A DNA stretch of 64,000 nucleotides, taken from Coniochaeta sp. PMI_546 (Eukaryota; Ascomycota; Sordariomycetes; Coniochaetales; Coniochaetaceae). Position numbers and translations under genes: made by a program. Below are positions 35,638 to 47,121 of the stretch, in pieces. How positions within the stretch are numbered: position 1 is the stretch's first letter; each line of letters starts with the position of its first letter. The notes under the pieces are model-generated. The model saw nothing but the letters and a program-made list of their open reading frames with translations, had not been told where the DNA came from and ran no database searches. The stretch is taken from contig MU271166.1 in assembly GCA_021432605.1 (NCBI GenBank), positions 1-64,000 of the forward strand, read 5' to 3'.

Positions 35638-36215
35638 ATGGCTTTCAAGGCGGAATGGCTATCGTTAATAACCATTCTGTCACTCGTCTTGATGATCTTC
35701 ATTTCCCCTTCGTCAACAACAATTGCTCACGTCACTAGGGCAGACTGTCCAACCCCAAACTGGACGGTAGAGGCAATAAATATCACATATAGTAATGAGA
35801 CATATACACCAGGCACAGCATCGTTTGCTTTGTCCAACTCAATCACCAACAAGACTGAGTCCTTGACATGTCCGCTCACATTCAACAGCCTGTGTCAAAT
35901 ATCCGGTACGCCAAATGACGAAACGCTGCAAGTACTACTCCAGGTAAACATCGACGTGGCATATATGACGCTCAATCAGTCCTGGACATGTTACGATCAG
36001 TTAGGCCAGAAGGTCATGTATGTCCATACGTTATGTGCCTAGTAAAATGTCAACTTCATAAAGAAAAGAGAATCTAACATTGAGATAGCTCTACCTTTGT
36101 GATTGGCACTGGGACTTTGAACTTGGATTGCCCTATCTATGCGGAAGACATGACATGCAATGGTCCTGTTGGAGGAACAGGTCTGATAAATGGAACTGTT
36201 GTGGCAACCGAGTGA
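35638..36215 (+). CDS. Small secreted cysteine-containing protein (effector-like, AA1-like family)
   Basis: Two exons, 35638-36017 and 36089-36215, join in phase to 168 residues. The intron is GTATGT...CTAAC...GATAG (71 bp). Without splicing the frame ends soon after the donor. There is an N-terminal signal peptide (hydrophobic LITILSLVLMIFI). The mature part is rich in Thr, Asn and Ser with several N-glycosylation sequons. It has six cysteines (ADC, LTC, SLC, WTC, LDC, MTC) that could form three disulphides. The pattern 'TVEAINITYSN...YTPGTASF' and 'LTLNQSWTC' recalls small secreted proteins common in Sordariomycetes. The function is unknown. A role as an effector or surface protein is inference. 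It is followed by a secreted RNase T2. Confidence 0.82.
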
Positions 36216-36953
36216 CAAGCCTTTGAAACAAAGAAGACGAGGTGATCAGGTTACTGTAGGTAGCACCCATTGAGCCTCGAAATCATGGACCATGTACATT
36301 CGCATTAGCCCTTTATGTCAGGTTAAGGGCTCACTGAGAATGGTATGCCTCGAGGGCGTGGATTTCCGATGATTAACATCAGCCCCTTTAATAGCTCTGT
36401 TTCACATTGCCTTAGAGTTCCTAAACGCGGCATCAAACGCTATTGCGGCAAGAAATAGAACGAACATTCTACAAACATCAAGGGAAAGTCGAACAGTATT
36501 AAGGATTCAGGAGTTTCCGCATCACCTGCGAAGCATGCATCCACAGACAGTCTACTAAGCACTGCCTGCATACCTGTTAGTGTCAAGGTGCGGAGTTTAG
36601 CGAAAGCTGGGTCTCCTTCTTTTGGCACCAGATTAGCAGTTCCTTATCACGGACATGGGTCGGCACCTTACTCAATACAGCAGGTCGTCGTGCCCTCATC
36701 GTCATCACATGTTGCTCTAACCATGTATCCCCACTTTGCAGAAACGATTATCTAGAACACGTTTACTTGCTTCAATTTCATATAAATTCTTCGATGGAAG
36801 CTGGCCCGGGTCACTGTTGATCGGCCTTAGGGGTACATGATGTCTACAGTCTAACTATATCCTCGAGTGACGGCCGACAAACGGTATTTATGACCCCGAC
36901 TCCGATTGAACTCGTACCAAATTTGGCCTGTTGCTCTTCAGGGCGACTTGACA
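36216..36953. other. Intergenic, nothing identified
   Basis: Spacer between the small secreted protein and the RNase T2 gene, presumably including the latter's promoter. No frame of note. Confidence 0.5.
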
Positions 36954-37937
36954 ATGATCAGTGCTAGTAGATGTCTCGCCAAAGTCGCGATTCTAGGTTT
37001 GCTTGTCCAAGACAGCTCCGCTGGCCTATACCCCAATACAAGCGCTCTTAACCACACATGCGTACTGCAAACTCCTGTGCTTTCTTGCACTGCCATGGCA
37101 GACGAATCCAAGGTGGATAGCTGCTGTGCCGAGACGTTTGGTGGTTTAGTGCTAGCAACTCAACTCTGGCAGACCTACACGGGCTCTGAGAGCGCAGGAC
37201 AAATCAACCCGAAAGACAGCTGGACAATCCACGGACTATGGCCTGACTTTTGTAACGGCTCTTATACGCAATACTGCGATCTATCACGTCAATACGATCC
37301 CTTGCCGTTTCCGAATACGACAACGGGTACCCCATCTGGGACCACTGTCAGACCTTGGACAGGAACCTCCATCGGCAATTTCTTGAAGCCATTCGGAAAG
37401 CTTGACCTTCTTGCATTCATGAACAAGTTCTGGATCGCGCAAAACCAGCCCAATTCGGATTTTTGGGGCCACGAATTCAGTAAGCACGCGACCTGCTTCA
37501 GTTCGTTCGATGTCGAGTGCTACGGTCCGGAATATGTACAGCATCAGGACGTGGTGGACTTCTTCGAGACTGCTGTTGCTTACTACCAAAATCTGCCAAC
37601 TTGGGGCTGGCTGCGCGCCAAAGATATCGTACCCAGTAACAAGAGCGCCTTCAGTTTGACCGATATCCAGGCCGCTCTGACCGAAGGTTTCGGCAAAACG
37701 CCGTATATTTTGTGCTCCGGCCCAGCATATAACACCACCGCAGCCGGCAAGGGAAGTGGCGATCAGGGAAAGACAGTCTTGAGCGAGGTGTGGTACTACC
37801 ACTACGTATTCGGACGCGTTCAAAAAAGTCAAGCACTGAGAGTCAACGCTGATGTTGTTGGAGGTGCGTTGACTAACTGTGCCACCACTGCTGAAGCCGT
37901 TTGGTACTATGAGAGGAGCCTTGGTTCTGAGGCGTGA
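36954..37937 (+). CDS. Secreted ribonuclease T2
   Basis: A single exon gives 327 residues from the ATG at 36954 (MISASRCLAKVAILGLLV signal peptide). An upstream in-frame extension lacks an ATG. Both catalytic segments of the RNase T2 family are intact: CAS I SWTIHGLWPDFC and CAS II FWGHEFSKHATC. They supply the two catalytic histidines plus Glu and Lys. Many cysteines and N-glycosylation sequons fit an extracellular or vacuolar enzyme that cleaves single-stranded RNA to 2',3'-cyclic and 3' nucleotides. Length is slightly above the fungal norm because of a C-terminal extension (SEVWYYHYVFGRVQ...). It is likely a nutrient-scavenging enzyme; some family members also act in virulence or self-defence. 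It is convergent with the beta-xylosidase gene. Confidence 0.96.
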   Translation: MISASRCLAKVAILGLLVQDSSAGLYPNTSALNHTCVLQTPVLSCTAMADESKVDSCCAETFGGLVLATQLWQTYTGSESAGQINPKDSWTIHGLWPDFCNGSYTQYCDLSRQYDPLPFPNTTTGTPSGTTVRPWTGTSIGNFLKPFGKLDLLAFMNKFWIAQNQPNSDFWGHEFSKHATCFSSFDVECYGPEYVQHQDVVDFFETAVAYYQNLPTWGWLRAKDIVPSNKSAFSLTDIQAALTEGFGKTPYILCSGPAYNTTAAGKGSGDQGKTVLSEVWYYHYVFGRVQKSQALRVNADVVGGALTNCATTAEAVWYYERSLGSEA

Positions 37938-38206
37938 AATATCAGCATGATGGCTGGATACCAAAGGCAGTTCATACCTCATGTTCCCTAATATAGTCAA
38001 CGATACATATCCCTCGCATACACAGTCATTTCGTCGAACATGGCCATCCGGAGCCTCTCAAGCCAATGAGATCCCCGGTCGCATGGTAACTAGGTGCCAG
38101 AAATCGACTTCTTAAACGAAAAACACATCTCGTTCGACTCGATAGAAAACTATGACGATATTGGTGTTCAGAAACTTCTATCACTGACCCGTCATGTAAC
38201 AGTGTT

Positions 38207-40561
38207 TCAGGCACCAGGCTGCGGCCACGGGTCTAGCACAACTTCGGTTCCCGTTAACACAAATGTAATATTCGCTGCTCTTGGCTGGTCTAGTTGTAGC
38301 GCGTATGTTCCAGGGTATAAGATACGACTACCCGTCTCGTCCACACGTGCTAGACTGCCTAGAGTCCAAGGCAAAGAGGCGAGTTGACTCTGTCCTGCCT
38401 TGATGCTGAACAAGCGTTTGTACGTAACCAACGTCTTGATCGGAAACGGGGCCGGGCCGAAATTACCATTTATGAACGCCAGTGCAACATAGTCTGAGCT
38501 GTACGAGCCCGTGTTTGTCACGGTGATCGGCAGAGGATGGAACGGGCACCGATCGAGATACACCTCGGCGCACGTATTGATCAACGCTTGGATAGAGAAG
38601 TTGGCAGGGAAGTCTCCTATCTCAATGGTGAAGTTGGTGTAGTGTAGTCCGTGCCCGAAAGGGAAAATCGCACCTTGATACCAGCGATAGGTGCGTCCCG
38701 GATATGACCCTGAGGGCCTCAAGGCCATATTGGTTTGTGGCGCTTTCTTCGTGTAGTCAGCCGGATACATTGTCATCGGCAGTCGCCCGGCCGGAGCTAC
38801 AGCCCCAGTAATGATTTGCATCACAGCCGTCCCGCCATCCTGGCCGGGATATCCGGCCCAAATGATTGCTTGCACATGTGGTATTTCTAGAAGCGGCGTG
38901 TCGTCGACATGACTGCCCATCTTGACGACGACCATGGGTTTTTCGAGTTCTGCAAACTTCTTGATCATGTTGACCTGGCTGCTAGGCCACGATATCGATG
39001 TGCGATCGGTGCTTTCCTTTTCGACTGTGTTATCAATACCTCCAAAGTAAATAATGACCTTGGACTTCTGCGCCGCAGCCACTGCGGCGGAAGCGTCAAA
39101 GCTCTCTTGAGCAATCGGTCCCGGTGCATAGTTAACCGTCATTCCCATCTGCTTGGCTGCCCAGACAGAATCGTGATTGAAGGGCGGTGATCCGCTGTAT
39201 CCGCCAAGCATCTCATCGGCTCGATTCGCCCAGAATCCTATCATGGCCACAGCGTTGCCCGGTCCCGTAGTATTCAATGGCAACAGGTTGTCGTTCTTTA
39301 GTAACACAATGCCTTCTAGCGCTGCCTTCAAAGCAAGATCTCGGGCCCGGGGCGTGTTGACGTCCGACGCTCCGAGATTGCGGTATGTGTCATTAGGCCC
39401 ATTGAAGTAACCTGCTCTGATCAGACCCTGGTATTGTCTTGATATCATCTTATCGAGGGTAGCTTGAGTGAACTGCCTTTGACTGAATGCGGCAGTCGGG
39501 TCTGGAGCTGTACCGCCGCTTGCCCAACAAATGTTGTCAGTCCCTGCTTGAAAGGCTGCTCCAATAGCTTGTGCATAGCTTGACTTGTATCGGTGGCCGC
39601 CACTGGCATTGCCGAGATAATAAACAGCGTCACAGTCACTAACTATGTATTGATTTTCATCGGTCCAGTTCCAGTGCTTCCGCAAGATGGTGTCCATCAA
39701 ATAGGAGTTCGCGCATGCTGGCACGCCATTGACCGCATTATACGAGCACATGACTGATCCGGCTTTCGCGTCTCGGGCGCAGCCTTGGAATGGGGGTAAG
39801 TAGTATTCAGCCAAGTCTTGGGTTGAAACTTTGGCATCGAAGTTGAATCGCGTTGTGGTGCCGGCAGCCTCGAGGTCGTAGGCTGCAAAGTGCTTGCAAG
39901 TTGCAACAACCCTGAGTGTCGACGAAGTACCTTGCATGCCGCGGATAAAAGCCTCGGCAAATCTGCTGTTCCGGAGCGCATCTTCGCCTGGTGTCTCATG
40001 CCCTCTACCCCATCTAGGGTCTCTGAAAGGGTTGATGTCAGGAGTCCAAAAGTCTAGGTGGGCTCGGCCGTTGTTCGCAAACGCTCGGGCTTCGGTACTG
40101 ATAACGATTCCAATCTGCTCAACGAGATCATCATCAAATGCAGCGCCGGTCGTGATTGCCTGCGGAAACTGCGTAGCCACATTGAAGTCACCACCCCAAG
40201 TGATACCCCGATTGTGTGCTACTCCGTGAAGAGCCTCGTTCCACCACTGGTATGCGCTCAGCCCAAGCTTTTGAAATCCCGGCGAATTACTGTGCGATAT
40301 TCATGTTAGATATTGAACATTCACGAAGATTTTAGCCCTTCAGAGTCGAGGCCATGTTAGAACCAACTTCACCAAGTTTGCAAGCTTGTCTATGTTGGTC
40401 ATCGAAGCCACAAGAGCCGTGGCCCTGGCGGATGTTGCCGCTGAGCTATTGCACACCAAGTTCGACTTCAGGGGTCCATTGACGCAGTCCGGATATACTA
40501 GGCCCGCAGCCGTTGATGTTGGGAGGAAGGCAGCTGCGAGACATGCCGCAAGAGTTGCCAT
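38207..40561 (-). CDS. GH3 exo-1,4-beta-xylosidase, secreted
   Basis: Two exons, 40561-40368 and 40289-38207, join in phase to 758 residues. The 78-bp intron has a GTTGGT donor, a CTAAC branch site and a CACAG acceptor. A signal peptide (MATLAACLAAAFLPTSTAAG) precedes the GH3 N-domain. It shows QWWNEALHG, TPDINPFRDPRWGRGHETPGED, KHFAAYDLE and the nucleophile region YIVSDCDAVYYL, whose Asp is typical of fungal beta-xylosidases. The C-domain (LLKNDNLLPL, GGIDNTVEKESTDR, IWAGYPGQDGG) and the fibronectin-III-like tail (FPFGHGLHYTNF) are complete. It releases xylose from the non-reducing end of xylo-oligosaccharides. Length and motifs fit the XlnD/BxlB group. Two candidate CreA sites lie 135-180 bp upstream. 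Convergent with RNase T2. Confidence 0.95.
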
Positions 40562-40694
40562 CGTACCCGAGTGCAGGCAAGAACGACGTGGAAGGAGGCA
40601 AGGACACAGTATGTACGCCGCGTATATGGTGCGAGCAAGAACAGAGAGTGTCTTAAAACTATGTGAACTTTCTGACGAACATAACATTTCATCG

Positions 40695-40738
40695 CCCCGG
40701 ACTTATATCGGTTGTGTGGACTGTATGAACGGCCCCGG
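40695..40738. promoter_or_regulatory. Two candidate CreA (carbon repression) sites
   Basis: CCCCGG (SYGGRG on the other strand) occurs at 40695-40700 and 40733-40738, 134-177 bp upstream of the xylosidase ATG. Paired CreA sites are typical of repressed xylanolytic genes. The motif is short, so chance is possible. No XlnR GGCTAA site was found in this stretch. Confidence 0.35.
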
Positions 40739-41620
40739 TTGTTCCACGTCGATACCAATGTCTTCCGTAGCATTCAACTCGTTCGAGTCAACCATCCGGG
40801 CTGGAGGCTGGTATTGCTTTCTATTATGTTGACCCATGTAGAGCAGAAGGTACCCGATGCTGGTGGATGGCATGGTTGATGCTTGACCGGCAGACGTCGT
40901 TGAGCTACCCTGTTTTGCCAGGTGGACGATGGGATGCATATTAAACTCGATAGTGGCGCCAACCCTTTCCCCCGCGTAGTCCAGATAGCCCTATGATCTA
41001 CAGCGGGGTGCGTATGTCGCAGGATTTCTAGCAAGTAGAAGTCGGAACGACATGTTATCGACTGCCGAACATCCATTTCAGCCGCCGTTGAGGCGTCTGA
41101 CTTCCTAACCAATGTCGGCGGTTTTTTCCCGCAGCGGATCACACTCCGCACAAAGCCCCGCTCCATATCGGCATGAGATGTGACAGTGTATGTGCTCGTC
41201 ACGGTCGTTCTCCATCTAAGCTGGTATCCTCGGACGATGGCACCCTGCAGGTGTGACCCATATCCGTCCGAAGTCCTCAGGAGTGATAGTTCACGTACCA
41301 GTGGCGACAAAGCCGGCATTGTATCCAATCGAGGGAACTGCGAAGCCGGCACATTCTCACCATACTCTGGCCCAGGCAGTACAAGGGGTCCAATAAGTAC
41401 TGTTCATAGGTTGGCCAATCAGTGTAGAGGAGCTTTGGTTGATACTTCTGTGGCACATGTTGCCACATTCCCTGTGGTCTTCAGTTGATATTTGTCCATA
41501 TGACTGGCATGCTTCTGGCCGAAGCCACAACCGCCGAAGGCACGAATCAGATCTCCAAGTAATCATGCAATCTTCTAGCGGTCTATGCCATCCAGTTTGC
41601 TGTGTGCTATGCGTCCTCCG
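40739..41620. other. Intergenic, nothing identified
   Basis: Overlapping short frames on both strands, none with recognisable character or a splice chain. Confidence 0.45.
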
Positions 41621-42851
41621 TCACCAAATCATCCCATGGCTTTTCTCTCCAGCATTGACATCACCTCTCTTCTTTCTGTGTCTGACTGACTTGGCCCAAA
41701 CAAGGTCTTTTGCACCCATGATCAATATACCCAAAGTGGCAGTAGAGATCACAGCGGCAATGAGACAGACGACGGCCACTGGAAAGTATGCAGCAACGGT
41801 TATAAAAGCATCCCAGCGATGATCCACCCCGTCTGGACCAGCTACAGCCTGAAGGGTGACCTGCATTGAGTTGAGGACGACGGAAAGAACGACAAATATT
41901 GTAATGATCGGCGCAAGTATATGCGATAGATATGAGCCCCATTGGGGATGAATGTGAAAGTATGCCAGCTTCCCACGAAACAGCATGGCAGTCTTGTTGA
42001 GGCGCGACAGCCGCAGCTCGCCGTAGTGGAAGCGGCGACAAACATATGCGTCGCCGACGTCCTTGAAAGGCGCGATAAAGTTACAGAACTCCTCGTACGA
42101 CGGGTGCTCACCATTGGGCTTCTTTGGGATAAGCTTCTTTTCACATGCCTCGGTGAAGTCGATTTCATACTGAATCAGATAGTAGTAGCTACGCAGGAAC
42201 CCTACAGCAGCGCTGTAGACCTTTGCTTCCGCTTGTTCGACAAAGTCCCAAAAGGCCCGAGTGTAGAAGTATGCTGGGATGGGCTTGATAAATATGCGCT
42301 CGTAGTACCAAAGCAGGTGCAAGCCGGGGTGTTCATCCAGCAAAATTTCGCGTCCATGGGCCTTTTGGTGGTGCAGAGGCATAATGTGGCGGTGCGACGG
42401 CGTTTGGACCTAGTGAAGCCGCGGTTTGTCAGTTTAACGAGTCCTCTCGGCACTAATTTGTCTCCTAGGAATAGTACCGTGTCCGTTGGAAACAAGCGGG
42501 ACAATCGGAGAGACTCACAAATACATATTTCATGAACGGCAAGATGCCATCGAGTTCTGCAGTGAGATGAGACCTTCGCAGATACCTCAGCAATTCTTCT
42601 TGAACTTGAATGGTAGCAGGAGGGGGGGTTCCTGTGGGGAGGCCAATTCGAGGCTGGCCTGGCAGATATGGTTTGCTCGGATCCGCGGCGATTAGGAGTT
42701 TGCGTGGTGCTGAGCCCGCGACAGGTACAGTATGGACTTGAAGGAGTTCGCTCAGGTCATTCCGTAATCCCTGGAAAGGGTTGCCCGCGGTGTTATGGGG
42801 TGTTATTGTGGACGTCCCGCCCGTGATGGCAGCCCCGTTCGGACTGGCCAT
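41621..42851 (-). CDS. DUF6601 family membrane protein
   Basis: Two exons, 42851-42519 and 42409-41621, join in phase to 373 residues. The intron is 109 bp (GTGAGT...CACTAG). The start is the first in-frame ATG (MASPNGAAITGG). After a disordered Ser/Thr/Pro N-terminus comes the conserved fungal block. It runs from REILLDEHPGLHLLWYYERIFIKPIPAYF through YHYLIQYEIDF-like and FIAPFKDV regions to FHYGELRLSRLNK. Two or three membrane segments follow (ILAPIITIFVVLSVVL and FPVAVVCLIAAVISTA). This matches DUF6601 proteins, which are widespread in ascomycetes, of unknown function, and often present as variable paralogue sets. No enzyme motif is visible. The C-terminus is basic and cytosolic. Confidence 0.85.
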
Positions 42852-45757
42852 CGGTGTGAGGTCAAAGGGCACAAGGGTATTCAGCACAACGGGAGGACGG
42901 CGATAAAGGAAGTGCAGCAGCCACTGTGCGATGTTGTGGAATTTCACAGGTCGGAACCAAAGTGTTGTCCTGCGACGCTCTGAAAAGTAGATTTAACACG
43001 ACGGTCACCGCAGAGGAGATAAAAAGACGACGCGTGGTCGTCAGGCAGTGATGTTGATCGGGGCGTTTATCGCCTGCAGCCTGCCGAAGACGCCTCGCAG
43101 CGGTTTGACTTGGGTGGCTGGGAAAGGAGTGGTGCAGCTGAAGCTATCCAATAAGCGACCCAATGAGTGGTCGCCCTGCCTGTAGTCCAAGGACAGCGGC
43201 TATCGGGCCAATGATCACACTTAAAGGTCTACAATAGAGAGTTACCTGCTTGCCTCGAAACCTGAATCTCAACCACATGGATTTGAGATAATTCAGTCCA
43301 GGAAAGTCGCTGCCTCCTCCCATGAGCAGCACTGGAAACCGCCTTTATCACCAGGCAGCTACATAATCAGTGAAGGATCTCCGACAATCGGTAGTGTTTC
43401 GAGGTTTCTACACTGACTGCATCGGGTTTAAGACGCCACATAACACAGAGGATTCAAGGGTCCTAGGGTAGTCCTCAGGTCCTCAAATTGTGTCTGGTGT
43501 GTAGGGTTGCAGTAGTGTCATTTCTGCACGTTGCCTAGTCGATAAATCGTGATTCGTGTCGGAGCTGCAATGGGTACGTATCGACCATCTCTTGACACAA
43601 GTAGTAGGTCGCGAAGCCGTCTCCGAACAGCCTGTCTTACGCAGTGGGATAATGACACCCATTGGCTCGTTCCATGGGACCTGGCATCAGGCGAGCTACC
43701 TCGGCCCTATCGCAATCCCCATGGCGGAACTTTGTAAAACATGACCAGATGTCCTGCTGACTGAGACTGGACAGAAACGGCATCTCACAAACGCCAATCG
43801 AGTCGATGTCGGCCGCTTCCAGGAAGCGGCCGATATCCGCATTGGACGATGCTCGAGGACATTGCTTCGCAAGCCGATGGAAAGAGTTGTTATGATTCAC
43901 AGACCACCACAAAGCGCGAGGATGTCAGCTCGAAGGTGACCGTGCGGACGACGTATAGCGGGTCGAACTGTATGCTTGGTTCCAGAGACCCGCCACGGAC
44001 CTTGTCAAAGAGGGTTATCATAGCCAGGCTTGCACCCTGCTTTGTTTCGTACATCGATGGTAGGGTCCGATCTGTATATGGAGGGCACGATAGTCAGACA
44101 TAGTGTCAGAAAGCACGATAAACACGAACCAACTTCAACATTGATACGAGACACACAATGATTGACAACAAGTTCGGGTGGGTTTTTTTTTTTTTTTTTT
44201 TGGGCGAGGTCCAAGAGACATACCTTGACGCGTCCAGTGTTGACGTAGACAGCCAGCCGCAAGTGCCTGTATCCTGCATCTACCCCTACTCTCTTGTCGT
44301 TATTCGATTCCCGCCCTCGCCCAGGAATCAGTGAATATGCGCAAAGATGTTATCGCAAAGCGGCGGGATCCTATTTGTGACGAGTTTGTCGGCCAAGCTA
44401 GTGCTCGCTTAGGACAGCTCGATCCAGATGCCGTTGCCTTGGACTTCTTCGGATACCACCTCGTGTCGGCATGATGTTCAGATTATCGTTGTGTTAAGAC
44501 GCCGTGATGACAAGTAGATCGAGCTCGACACGAAGAGGCGCACGGCAACGGTCGAAGCAAAGGAAGAGTCGGTCCCGCGTACATTATGAAGAGAGAACGG
44601 GAATGGTTAGCGTGGATGTGGGATAATCATCGGTTCAACTTCGGGATTATCTATTGAGCCGTGAGGGAGGACTTACCTAAGGTAAGGTACCTAAGGTAGG
44701 CAGTACAGGACACGGCGGGGTAGCATCTTGGAGTCACACATGAGGGGGCGATGAAGTACAACCTACCTATGCTTTCATCTTACCTTGACAACTGTGCCGG
44801 CCAGGCCAACGCATCTTGGCTGCCTTCAACGTGCTGCCCCATACTGCCGCGTATCGCGGCTGTCAGTTATTATCGGGCTTTCGGCCGACGCTGCAGATTG
44901 AGGATGCATCGCTGCCGTGCGCACGTTTATATTGCTGGAAGGCGACCAGGAGGGAGGAGCACTCAGGACAGAGCACGGACTCGTAACCTAGAAAATGGCA
45001 ACCAGTACGCAATTAGCAACAATAATTTCTGCAAGGCTGCATCGGGGTTATGATCGAAGAGGCGTTGACGACGTCGAGATCCTGGTTCCATTACTGAATA
45101 ATGGGTAGGATGCATTGCCGTATGCATGCGCCGCAGTGACTTTGTCATCATCATCCAAAAATAAGCGATAATCCGGCCTACGACCACCTTCCCTTCTCAC
45201 TCTCGTGCCATCGAAGTCAGACACTACGCCAGTCCGGCACAGGCAGTAATCGCCGATGCCACAGCCCAGGGGATGACGGTGTTTCATTCAGTTGGCCATC
45301 TGACGGCCATGATACCCAAAGGGTTAGGTATAGGCCGCACTTCATTCCTGTCTTTGACACACAAAGACCCATGCCTCGGCCGGATCCGAGGTTGCTATTG
45401 TTGACGATGTGTCTGTTTGTCGCTTCCAGCAACAGTAGGCAGCTAGATGTACGCGACCGCTGTGACCCAGTGCACGGCCGGCCAAAATGAACTATCGAAT
45501 GCAAGCCCGGAACTCCTACATGCGACATTTCGCAATGACCATTTGCTTACGGCTGACTACGCCGCGTCGTCGTAACTGGTGCGCACGCCTCTCGGCCAGA
45601 TCAGGCCGTAACAAGCCGTCTCGTCAACCAAGCAACTCGGGGTCCGCACATCGCAACGGTGCTGAGTGCCGGCACAGATATACGATGTTCGTGTCTCCCT
45701 CTCTCTGCGCAAGAGGGCCATACTCAGACCACTGCTTCTACCACAAAGTGTTTCGCG
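42852..45757. other. Long intergenic interval
   Basis: 2.9 kb without a supportable gene. Visible are a 19-T homopolymer (44183-44201), a short inverted repeat cggccgcttcc-a-ggaagcggccg at 43810-43832, and a TACCTAAGG-type direct repeat at 44674-44700. A minus-strand frame at 43637-43912 has weak coding character but no recognised domain or splice partner. Confidence 0.4.
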
Positions 45758-46375
45758 ATGAAATTGGTCTCCAATGTTTTGTTTCTCCCGGTCTCTGCCC
45801 TGTGTGCACCAGTGGGTGTTGCTGTAAGCTATAGACAGGCTGTCCAGGTCTCATTCAACTCTATCACTGCCTCCGGGCCGGGTTGTCCTCAAGGGTCCAT
45901 CACCACAGACGTCACCTCAGATGGTACCGCCTTCACCCTAGGCTTCGACAGGTATCAGACCATTGTCGGACCAGGCGTTGACGGGTCTAACCGAGAGAAG
46001 AACTGTGACATTTTTGTTTCTCTTCGGTATCCCCTTGGATGCACGTCTGCGGTGATCCAGACGATATATCATGGCTTCGCACAACTGGAGAACGGCGTTG
46101 CCGGAACGTTCCCGGCTACCTATACCCTGTCTCCTGGTTCTACCACCAACAATCCGCCGCCTACCACGTTCCCTGCCAGCAGCTGGACCACTGGTGGAGT
46201 GTACACAAAGCAGGATATTGTGACCGCCACGGAAAACATCCGCAATGCGAACCAGCGAGATGTGAGCCTCACCATCAGGACCCGGATCCTACTAAATGTC
46301 GCCAACTCGACAGTGGCTGGGACACTGACGGTTGATGACACTACCGTCGCTATCACTACAGCACAGCGTTGTTGA
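45758..46375 (+). CDS. Secreted DUF4360 protein
   Basis: A single exon gives 205 residues from the ATG at 45758, followed by MKLVSNVLFLPVSALCAPVGV, a signal peptide. The mature domain has the DUF4360 pattern. GSGCPQGS-like GPGCPQGSITTDV, then FTLGFDRYQTIVGPGV, then KNCDIFVSLRYPLGCTSAV, and a beta-rich remainder ending in Cys. Members are about 200-residue secreted proteins of fungi and some bacteria with unknown function, probably a disulphide-bonded beta sandwich. An upstream in-frame extension to 45659 adds no signal-like sequence and is rejected. No intron is needed. Confidence 0.88.
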   Translation: MKLVSNVLFLPVSALCAPVGVAVSYRQAVQVSFNSITASGPGCPQGSITTDVTSDGTAFTLGFDRYQTIVGPGVDGSNREKNCDIFVSLRYPLGCTSAVIQTIYHGFAQLENGVAGTFPATYTLSPGSTTNNPPPTTFPASSWTTGGVYTKQDIVTATENIRNANQRDVSLTIRTRILLNVANSTVAGTLTVDDTTVAITTAQRC

Positions 46376-47121
46376 AGAGTGAGTGGCATGCCGATATCGT
46401 CTGTATTTGGTCCGTAACTAACCTGTTCTTCAGTTGTGTTTGGAATGTTGGGAAAGTTGTAAGAGTGGACAACTGGCGCTGGCGCACAAAATATCGTATA
46501 GCAAATGCTATGAGCTTTGTGGATGTTGCGTTGCCATGTACACAGCTAAAACCGTAAGAGGTTATGCTCATTGCCGTACAATGACTGCTGTCTTTATCTG
46601 GGGAGGCTGCCAACAAGCACCCGTCCCGTTCTGTATTGTAGCGAGTCATCCATATTAGACCAAAGCAAAGCGTGTAGTACAACTCACCGCTGTTGCCCGA
46701 TACTAGCTGTCCCAGTCACGGATGAACCCCGCTGTTTTCGTGAGGACCTACTGACAAGCCGCCCTGAGTCTTCGAGAACCAGGCCATATCGCTAGGGTAT
46801 GCATTCTTGAGGTGTGACTCGGACTTTTGAGGTTATGCAGTAAGTATAGTCAAGGTTTCTGCGAGACTCGTTCACGGTCGAGACGGGATGACTAACCGAT
46901 TTCCATTTCTCGGGCGACCAGCTGCATTCAACCGGGGTTCAGCCGGTGGGTCCCCTCTGCCCATCGTGGATTGCCATCGACGTCACTTCACCTCCTGCCC
47001 ACTTTACACCGAACAGTTGGTACACTCTGGAGAGACTACACGTAGTCTTCACGCGTCACAATTAGCAGTCAGTTGAACAAGACAGTGCATATACCCCAGC
47101 CAAGCAGGTCAATTCTTTTAC
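46376..47121. other. Intergenic, nothing identified
   Basis: Promoter side of the Nudix gene. Only short shadow-like frames are seen. Confidence 0.45.

Noticed and set aside
37284-38000. 238-residue minus-strand frame over RNase T2
   Set aside because: Antisense shadow of the RNase T2 gene, with no motif of its own.
43810-43832. 11-bp perfect inverted repeat as an operator or terminator
   Set aside because: It is intergenic with no gene near enough and no family resemblance. It could be chance in GC-rich sequence.
43637-43912. 91-residue minus-strand frame
   Set aside because: Weak coding look but no domain, signal or splice partner.
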